NCBI RefSeq assembly: GCF_016863395.1
Contig: NZ_BOOU01000031.1
Span: forward strand, 62,001-126,000
Reading direction: 5' to 3'
Length of the DNA: 64,000 nt
Source of the DNA: Sphaerisporangium rufum
Lineage (GTDB): Bacteria > Actinomycetota > Actinomycetes > Streptosporangiales > Streptosporangiaceae
The notes beneath the pieces are model-generated. The model saw only the letters and a list, made by a program, of their open reading frames with translations. It did no database searches and was not told the DNA's origin. Position 1 is the first letter of the stretch. Every line of letters starts with the position of its first letter. Position numbers and translations under genes: made by a program. Shown piece by piece: positions 59,046 through 64,000 of the stretch.

Positions 59046-60031
59046 CAGTCCTCCCGTCCCGAGCGGCGCAGCAGGCCGATCTGCGCGAGCCCCACCACCA
59101 GCATGACCAGGAACAGCACGGTGGAGGCGGCGGAGGCGAGCGCGGGGCGGTTCATCTTGCCCTGCTGGATCCAGATGTAGAACTCCGGCAGGTAGGTCGC
59201 ACCCCCCGGGCCGCCGCTGGTCATGACGTACAGCAGGCCGAACATGGACGTGAGCATCCCGATCATCGTGGTCACGAAGACGAACTGGATCGTACGCGAC
59301 AGGCCGGGAATGATCACGTGCCAGATCGTCTGCGGGAGTGTCGCACCGTCCACCCGGGCCGCGTCCAGCAGCGAGGAGTTCAGGGTGGCGAACCCGGCGA
59401 GGAACACCACCAGCGCCATGCCGAACGTCGCCCACACGTGTACGCCGACCACGGTGATCATCGCCACCGCGGGGTCGCCCAGCCAGTCGACCGGACCGAG
59501 CCCGAACGCGCCGAGGACGGCGTTCGCCGGGCCGTCGTAGGCCAGCAGCAGGTTGAAGATCGCGCCGACGATCACCGGGGACAGCACGGCGGGGAAGAAG
59601 TAGACGCTGCGGAACAGCCGGTGCCCGGGGACGCGCAGGTAGATGAACGTCGCCAGCAGTCCGGGGATCGCCACCGCCACCGGCAGGAGCAGCACCAGCA
59701 GCCCGACGTTGCCCAGCGCGTCCCGGAACAGCGGGTCCTGGAACAGGTACACGTAGTTGTCCAGGCCGACCGGGCTGCCGTTGCGGTCACCGTCGCCGGT
59801 GAAGGAGAAGTTGACCCCCAGCACCAGCGGATACAGCCGCAGGAACACCAGGATCAGCACGGCCGGCGCCACCAGGACGAAGGGGGCCAGCCGCTCGGAA
59901 CGCGCCGCGCGGGACGGCCGCCCGGCGGCCGTCCCGGTGCCCGCGTGCGGTGGTCGCCACCGGGCACCCGCCCGCCCGGCCCGCTCGGGGGCGGCCGGGC
60001 GCGCGGGCGGCGAGGAACTTCGGGTCGGCAC
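59045..60031 (-). CDS. Carbohydrate ABC transporter permease (MalF type)
   Basis: 328 residues from GTG 60031, 4 bases after the binding-protein stop; the longer open frame extends into that gene and is not used. A Pro/Arg-rich cytosolic N-terminus of about 55 residues precedes LAPFVLVAPAVLILVFLRLY. EAA loop LLDAARVDGATLPQTIWHVI and VMTSGGPGGATY are MalF/UgpA markers. Confidence 0.92.
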   Translation of the reverse strand: MPTRSSSPPARPAAPERAGRAGARWRPPHAGTGTAAGRPSRAARSERLAPFVLVAPAVLILVFLRLYPLVLGVNFSFTGDGDRNGSPVGLDNYVYLFQDPLFRDALGNVGLLVLLLPVAVAIPGLLATFIYLRVPGHRLFRSVYFFPAVLSPVIVGAIFNLLLAYDGPANAVLGAFGLGPVDWLGDPAVAMITVVGVHVWATFGMALVVFLAGFATLNSSLLDAARVDGATLPQTIWHVIIPGLSRTIQFVFVTTMIGMLTSMFGLLYVMTSGGPGGATYLPEFYIWIQQGKMNRPALASAASTVLFLVMLVVGLAQIGLLRRSGRED

Positions 60032-60035
60032 CGGG

Positions 60036-61331
60036 TCAGCCCGTCTTGTCGGAGGCCGCCAGCTGTCGCACCGCCTCATCGACCGAGACCGAGCCGTCCA
60101 GCAGCTTCTGCGACAGCCGGCCCATCAGCTCCAGGGTCTTGGAGGACAGCGCGACGTGCAGCGCCGGCTTGCCGCCCTTGAGGTCGGACACGATCGTGGT
60201 GACGGCCGGTCCGGCCTGGGACACGTCGATCGTGGTGTCGGACGCGATCGCGCCCGCCGAGGAGTAGAAGGCGGTGAGCGCCTCGGTCGACGACAGCGAG
60301 CGGACCAGGTCGGCGGCGAGCTTGGGGTCCTTGGTCCACTTGGCGACCCCGTAGCCGATGCCGCCGTCGTAGGCCAGGCTCGGGGTGGTGCCGGGCTGGA
60401 CGACCGGGGCCTTCATGACGCCCAGCTGGTCGCCGGGGAGGAACTCGGCGAAGTCCTTCCAGTGGCCGACGTCGGACATCAGCCCGATGACGTGCGCGGC
60501 CTTGCCGGACTGGAAGACGGCGAAGGCGTCGTTGAACATCGCGGTCGAGTTGGCGCCCTTGTTGTTCAGGCCCGACTCGCCGGTGTCCTTCCACAGCTGG
60601 AAGATCCGCTTCACCCCGGCCGAGGACCAGTCGCGCTTGCCGGCGATCCAGTCGTCGTACTCCTGCGGGGTGAGGATGCCCGACCCCAGGCCGGACATGA
60701 AGAACTGGATGGCGAAGCCTTCCTTGTTGCCGACCGCGAAGCACGCCGCCCCGGTCGACTTCTTGATCGCCGCGCAGTCGCCGACCAGCTTGTCCCACGT
60801 CGTGGCGGGCTTGGTCGGGTCGAGCCCGGCCTTCTGGTAGAGCGACCTGTTGTAGTAGATCGGATGGCCCTGCAGGGTCACCGGCGCGGCGTAGGTCTTG
60901 CCGTCCTTGCTGAAGGCGTCCCAGCCGGCCAGCCGCTCCCGGTCGCCGGACACGTACTCGTCCAGCGGGAGGAGCGCGTCCACCCGGTCGCGGATCTGCC
61001 CGCCGCCGTTGAACAGGATGACGTCGGGCCCCTTGCCGGCCTGGATGGCCGCGCCGAGCAGCGTGTAGTACTGCTCGAACGGCTGGGCGACGAACTCGAC
61101 GGTGACGCCGGGGTGCTGCTTGGCGAAGTCGGCCTTCGCCTTCTCGATGTAGGGGGCGGCCGCCTTGTCCCCGGACTTCCAGTCCCAGACGACCAGCTTC
61201 CCCTGCGCCGCGCCGGACGCGCCGCCGGTGGCGCCGGTGGAGGATGACGTCTCTGGCCGCGTGGCGCTGCCGCAGCCGGTCAAGGTGAGGGCCGCCACCA
61301 GCAGGGCCGGCCATAGTGTTCGCTGCCTCAT
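60036..61331 (-). CDS. Extracellular sugar-binding lipoprotein
   Basis: 431 residues. Signal MRQRTLWPALLVAALTLTGC gives a lipoprotein with Cys 20 as anchor, then a Ser/Gly/Ala tether. Family 1 solute-binding protein: LVVWDWKSGDKAAAPYIEKA, LQGHPIYYNRSLYQKAGLD, VLFNGG-like VILFNGGGQIRDRVDAL. GGAGAG lies about ten bases before the ATG. First gene of the importer-dehydratase operon; an operator-like repeat at 61396 separates it from the divergent FadR-type regulator. Confidence 0.93.
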   Translation of the reverse strand: MRQRTLWPALLVAALTLTGCGSATRPETSSSTGATGGASGAAQGKLVVWDWKSGDKAAAPYIEKAKADFAKQHPGVTVEFVAQPFEQYYTLLGAAIQAGKGPDVILFNGGGQIRDRVDALLPLDEYVSGDRERLAGWDAFSKDGKTYAAPVTLQGHPIYYNRSLYQKAGLDPTKPATTWDKLVGDCAAIKKSTGAACFAVGNKEGFAIQFFMSGLGSGILTPQEYDDWIAGKRDWSSAGVKRIFQLWKDTGESGLNNKGANSTAMFNDAFAVFQSGKAAHVIGLMSDVGHWKDFAEFLPGDQLGVMKAPVVQPGTTPSLAYDGGIGYGVAKWTKDPKLAADLVRSLSSTEALTAFYSSAGAIASDTTIDVSQAGPAVTTIVSDLKGGKPALHVALSSKTLELMGRLSQKLLDGSVSVDEAVRQLAASDKTG

Positions 61332-61395
61332 GCGCTGTTCACTCTCCGAAGGACCGCCGGCTCGCCCGGCCATCTTCGGCGAAACGTAACTCGTA

Positions 61396-61410
61396 TGACG
61401 TCTATCGTCA
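61396..61410. promoter_or_regulatory. Inverted repeat TGACG-TCTAT-CGTCA in a divergent promoter
   Basis: Perfect 5-base arms with a 5-base spacer, 65 bases upstream of the lipoprotein start and 67 bases before the FadR-type regulator. Probable binding site of that regulator. Confidence 0.55.
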
Positions 61411-61476
61411 ATATTTGCGTGGCATATACTGTGAGGCAGGAGTGGCGCCGTCCCCGGCGGCCCGCTGGAGGGGGAG

Positions 61477-62247
61477 ATGACGGCATCACACCGATCGCCG
61501 GCGGGCGACTCGGCGCCCCCCGCCTGGGTGCGCCGCCCGGCCAACCTCGCCCAAGCGGTGACGGCGGAGCTGGTGGAGCGCATCGTCCGCGGGGTGTACC
61601 CGCCGGAGACACCGCTGCCGCCCGAGCCGGCGCTGTGCGCGGCCTTCTCGGTAAGCCGGACCGTCGTCCGCGAGGCCGTCAAGGTCCTCCAGGAGAAAGG
61701 GCTGGTGCACGTCCGCCAGGGCACCGGCACCATGGTCACCTCGCCGGCCCTGTGGGACATGCTGGACGAGCTGGTGCTCGCGGCCACCATCGCCGAGGAC
61801 GACGGCCTCACCGTGCTGGACGACCTCGTCGTCACCCGGCGGGTGCTGGAGTCCGACATGGCGCACGTCGCGGCACAACTGGCCGACCAGGAGGTCATCG
61901 ACCGGCTGCGGGCCCTGGTGGACCGGATGGACGAGGTCGTCGACGACCCGGCCGTCTACGCCGACCACGACCGTGCCTTCCACGACACGATCATGCAGGC
62001 GTCCGGGAACCGCATCGCCCGCGGGGTGGTCCGGGCCTTGGAGGCGCAGGCCGTCAACACCGCCCGCTACACCGGCCGCACCGAGCGCGCCCTGTGCGTG
62101 GCCTCCAACCTCGGCCACCGGCGGGTCTACGAGCGCATCGCGGCGCACGACCCCGACGGGGCGGCGGAGGCGATGTTCACCCACATCACCGAGGCGTGGC
62201 TGGTCCGCCGCGGCGGACCGGGCGATCCGGCGCGGCTTCGCCGCTAG
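61477..62247 (+). CDS. GntR-family regulator, FadR/FCD subgroup
   Basis: 256 residues; GGAGGGGGAG precedes the ATG. The winged helix is VERIVRGVYPPETPLPPEPA and CAAFSVSRTVVREAVKVLQE, then the FCD domain with candidate metal residues in YADHDRAFHDTIMQASGN and NLGHRRVYERIAAHD. Divergent from the importer-dehydratase operon, so it probably controls it in response to a sugar acid. A second FCD regulator closes the same operon (56196-56867). Confidence 0.93.
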   Translation: MTASHRSPAGDSAPPAWVRRPANLAQAVTAELVERIVRGVYPPETPLPPEPALCAAFSVSRTVVREAVKVLQEKGLVHVRQGTGTMVTSPALWDMLDELVLAATIAEDDGLTVLDDLVVTRRVLESDMAHVAAQLADQEVIDRLRALVDRMDEVVDDPAVYADHDRAFHDTIMQASGNRIARGVVRALEAQAVNTARYTGRTERALCVASNLGHRRVYERIAAHDPDGAAEAMFTHITEAWLVRRGGPGDPARLRR

Positions 62248-62286
62248 CCCGCCCGCGGCGTGGCGCCGATCCGACCGTGGCATGGC

Positions 62287-62301
62287 ATGAGTATGACTCA
62301 T
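62287..62301. promoter_or_regulatory. Inverted repeat ATGAGT-ATG-ACTCAT
   Basis: Perfect 6-base arms around a 3-base spacer. Shares GTATGAC with the repeat region at 61393-61399, so it may be a second site for the FadR-type regulator. Confidence 0.45.
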
Positions 62302-62470
62302 CGGCCCTCCGTCGTCATTCTCCGGCCGCCGATCGCCGGGCTCGCCGGGCCGAATCCGTGAAAGGTTCATGACGGTTACCAGGGTGCGGCGCGGCCGGTG
62401 GCGGGATCGGGGCCGGTCGCGCGCGGCAGGACGACCGGCGCCCGGCGCGCCAGGCGCCGGCCGGAAAAAA

Positions 62471-62482
62471 TAAGCATGCTTA
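62471..62482. promoter_or_regulatory. Palindrome TAAGCATGCTTA
   Basis: A perfect 12-base palindrome, 179 bases before the beta-helix protein start. Its GCTTAA half-site on the right resembles the TTAAACGCTTAA site at 50300. Confidence 0.45.
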
Positions 62483-62660
62483 ACGTCTTGACGGCGCCCG
62501 GCGACCCGCTCGTAATGGGTAATCAGGTCTCGGGGACGGCTCCTTCCGGGCCTGCGGGCCGATGACGCCGCCGGCGCGGCGACGTCGCGCGGCCCGCGCC
62601 AGCCATGAGACGGCGCGATCGGCCTCAGAAGGGCGTGCCCCGAACCCCGAAGGAAGCTTC

Positions 62661-64000
62661 GTGCACCCATTCTCACCACATGTAACGTTGCGATCCATGC
62701 TGGCCGGTCTGGTCGCCGTGGCGGCGTCGGTGGCGGCGGTGGTCCTGCCCGCCGCGTCGGCGCGGGCCGCCGTCACGACGCTCTACGCGGCGCCGAACGG
62801 CGGCGGCAGCACCTGCTCGGCCGCCGAGCCGTGTTCGTTGTCCGGTGCGCAGGCGGCGGTCCGGTCGCTGGCCGGGTCGATGTCCGATGACATCGTCGTG
62901 CAGCTGGCCGACGGTGTGTACCGGCAGACCGTGCCGCTGCGGTTCACCGCCGCCGACTCGGGCACCGGCGGCCACACCGTCCGGTGGCAGGCCGCGCCGG
63001 GCGCCCGCCCGGCGGTCAGCGGGTCCAGGGCGGTCACCGGCTGGACGGTCGCCGACTCGGGCAAGAACATCTGGCGGGCCGACGTCGGCACCGGGATCGA
63101 GTCCCGGCAGCTGTACGTCAACGGGGCCATCGCCACCCGGGCCCGCACCCAGGTCAACCGGGCCGACTTCACCCCGACCAGCGCCGGACTGCGGTTCTCC
63201 AACTCCGCGCTGAGCTACCTGAACAACCTGGCCGGCCAGAACCGGATCCAGCTGGAGAGCGTCAACTCCTTCACCGACCGGTACGTGACCGTGCAGAGCA
63301 TCAGCGGGAACCTGATCACGATGCAGCAGCCGGGGTGGAGCAACAACACCTTCGGCTACGACGTCTTCACCGCGCCGTTCCGGGCGGGCCCGCTGTACCT
63401 GGAGAACGCCTACGAGTTCCTGGACGCGGCGGGGGAGTGGTACCTGAACACCGGCACCGGCGCGCTCTACTACATCCCGGCCGCCGGGCAGAACATCAAC
63501 AACCTCAGCATCGAGCTGCCGGTGGTGCAGTCCCTGGTGAACGTCGGCGGCACCTATGACGCGCCGGCGCACCACATCGCGTTCAGCGGGATCACCTTCA
63601 CCGGCACCAGCTGGCTCCTGCCCAGCGGGAACCAGGGCTTCGCCGACCAGCAGACCGGCGCCTACGCCGCCGGCAACTGGAACTGGCCCTCGTTCGGCTC
63701 GTGCACCAGCGGCTGCACCCAGTTCGAGGCCACCCGGCCGAACTGGAGCCAGATGCCGGCCGCCGTGCAGATCTCCGCGGCCAACAACATCACCTTCAGC
63801 GACTCGCAGTTCGTCAACCTCGGGCAGACGGCCATCGGCATCGGCAACGACGCAAACGCGCACGCCAGCGGGGTGGGCCTCGGTGCCGGTGACATCACGA
63901 TCACCAGGTCGGAGATCGCCCGCGTCTCGGCCGGCGGTGTGATCGTCGGCGGGGTGCGCGCCGACGCCCACCACCCGAGCGACCAGCGGATGGTCAACCG
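62661..64000 (+). CDS. Secreted right-handed beta-helix protein, GH141-like (partial)
   Basis: Open to the right edge, about 446 residues. GTG 62661 has GAAGGA six bases upstream; the first 12 codons lead to MLAGLVAVAASVAAVVLPAA, a signal peptide ending near ASARA. The mature start LYAAPNGGGSTCSAAEPCSL and the block VQLADGVYRQTVPLRF are typical of parallel beta-helix enzymes; PGARPAVSGSRAVTGW and NIWRADVGTG suggest the GH141 group, which includes a fucosidase of rhamnogalacturonan II and a xylanase. Repeated beta-helix strands follow (HHIAFSGITFTGTSW, NNITFSDSQFVNLG). Family assignment is from memory and moderately uncertain; extracellular polysaccharide is the likely substrate. Confidence 0.8.
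   Translation, partial: MHPFSPHVTLRSMLAGLVAVAASVAAVVLPAASARAAVTTLYAAPNGGGSTCSAAEPCSLSGAQAAVRSLAGSMSDDIVVQLADGVYRQTVPLRFTAADSGTGGHTVRWQAAPGARPAVSGSRAVTGWTVADSGKNIWRADVGTGIESRQLYVNGAIATRARTQVNRADFTPTSAGLRFSNSALSYLNNLAGQNRIQLESVNSFTDRYVTVQSISGNLITMQQPGWSNNTFGYDVFTAPFRAGPLYLENAYEFLDAAGEWYLNTGTGALYYIPAAGQNINNLSIELPVVQSLVNVGGTYDAPAHHIAFSGITFTGTSWLLPSGNQGFADQQTGAYAAGNWNWPSFGSCTSGCTQFEATRPNWSQMPAAVQISAANNITFSDSQFVNLGQTAIGIGNDANAHASGVGLGAGDITITRSEIARVSAGGVIVGGVRADAHHPSDQRMVN

Larger units (their letters stand above)
62248..62660. other. Intergenic region with two palindromes and a secreted-enzyme motif
   Basis: No gene is supported in these 413 bases. It holds ATGAGT-ATG-ACTCAT at 62287-62301, GAAAGGTTC at 62360-62368 (a variant of the secreted-enzyme motif, about 300 bases before the next start) and TAAGCATGCTTA at 62471-62482. 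Confidence 0.5.

Noticed and set aside
1-64000. Mobile elements, integrases, tRNA genes or CRISPR arrays
   Set aside because: No transposase or integrase motifs, no direct-repeat/spacer arrays and no cloverleaf-like sequence were recognised by eye; small degraded elements could still be missed.

Overview
The window is high-GC actinomycete DNA. Its CBM2 and ricin-type modules on Ser-Pro linkers, the WhiJ-like XRE/DUF397/ATPase trio, many GTG starts and apparently leaderless promoters suggest a filamentous soil genus, most likely in the Streptosporangiales. That placement is an inference; no rRNA is present to confirm it. No tRNA, rRNA, CRISPR array or intact insertion sequence was seen.

Layout. 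1-1382: 5' part of a PLP-dependent group II decarboxylase, running off the left edge. 2034-10254: a sugar ABC importer operon (binding protein, two permeases, DUF624 protein, 2-hydroxyacid dehydrogenase), a divergent DUF2264 protein and a DeoR-LacI chimeric regulator. 10625-16787: secreted GH43-ricin enzyme (probable exo-beta-1,3-galactanase), DHFR-like reductase, small membrane protein, beta-carbonic anhydrase and SulP transporter. 16990-21573: secreted DUF1593 protein, a scar where two 5'-truncated genes meet head to head (AHSA1 and MocR), and a secreted BNR_4 propeller protein. 21730-28110: AviRa-like 23S rRNA methyltransferase, WhiJ-type regulatory trio, SDR/MerR pair, uridine-kinase relic, transglutaminase-like protein and a P-loop kinase.

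28544-48962 is the metabolic core: GH36 alpha-galactosidase, GH10-CBM2 xylanase, a LacI regulator, a PL26-like exo-rhamnogalacturonan lyase with an LplABC-type importer and DUF624 protein, a Gfo/Idh/MocA oxidoreductase, and L-rhamnose catabolism (mutarotase, isomerase, kinase, and an aldolase fused to a short-chain dehydrogenase) with a second LacI regulator. The genes read as a route from rhamnogalacturonan I fragments to central metabolism.

49056-64000: a LacI regulator with a divergent CBM2-GH5 cellulase, a HerA-like ATPase, a relic of another CBM2 enzyme, an ABC exporter, then a second sugar ABC importer with an enolase-superfamily dehydratase, two FadR-type regulators and a secreted beta-helix protein running off the right edge.

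Regulation is unusually legible. LacI-type palindromes sit in the divergent promoters (GGAAAGCGCTTACC, GAAACGTTTC-like, TTAAACGCTTAA-like). A separate TGAAA-N-TTTCA-like motif recurs about 260-345 bases upstream of five secreted carbohydrate-active genes. Several perfect GC-rich hairpins mark transcript ends.
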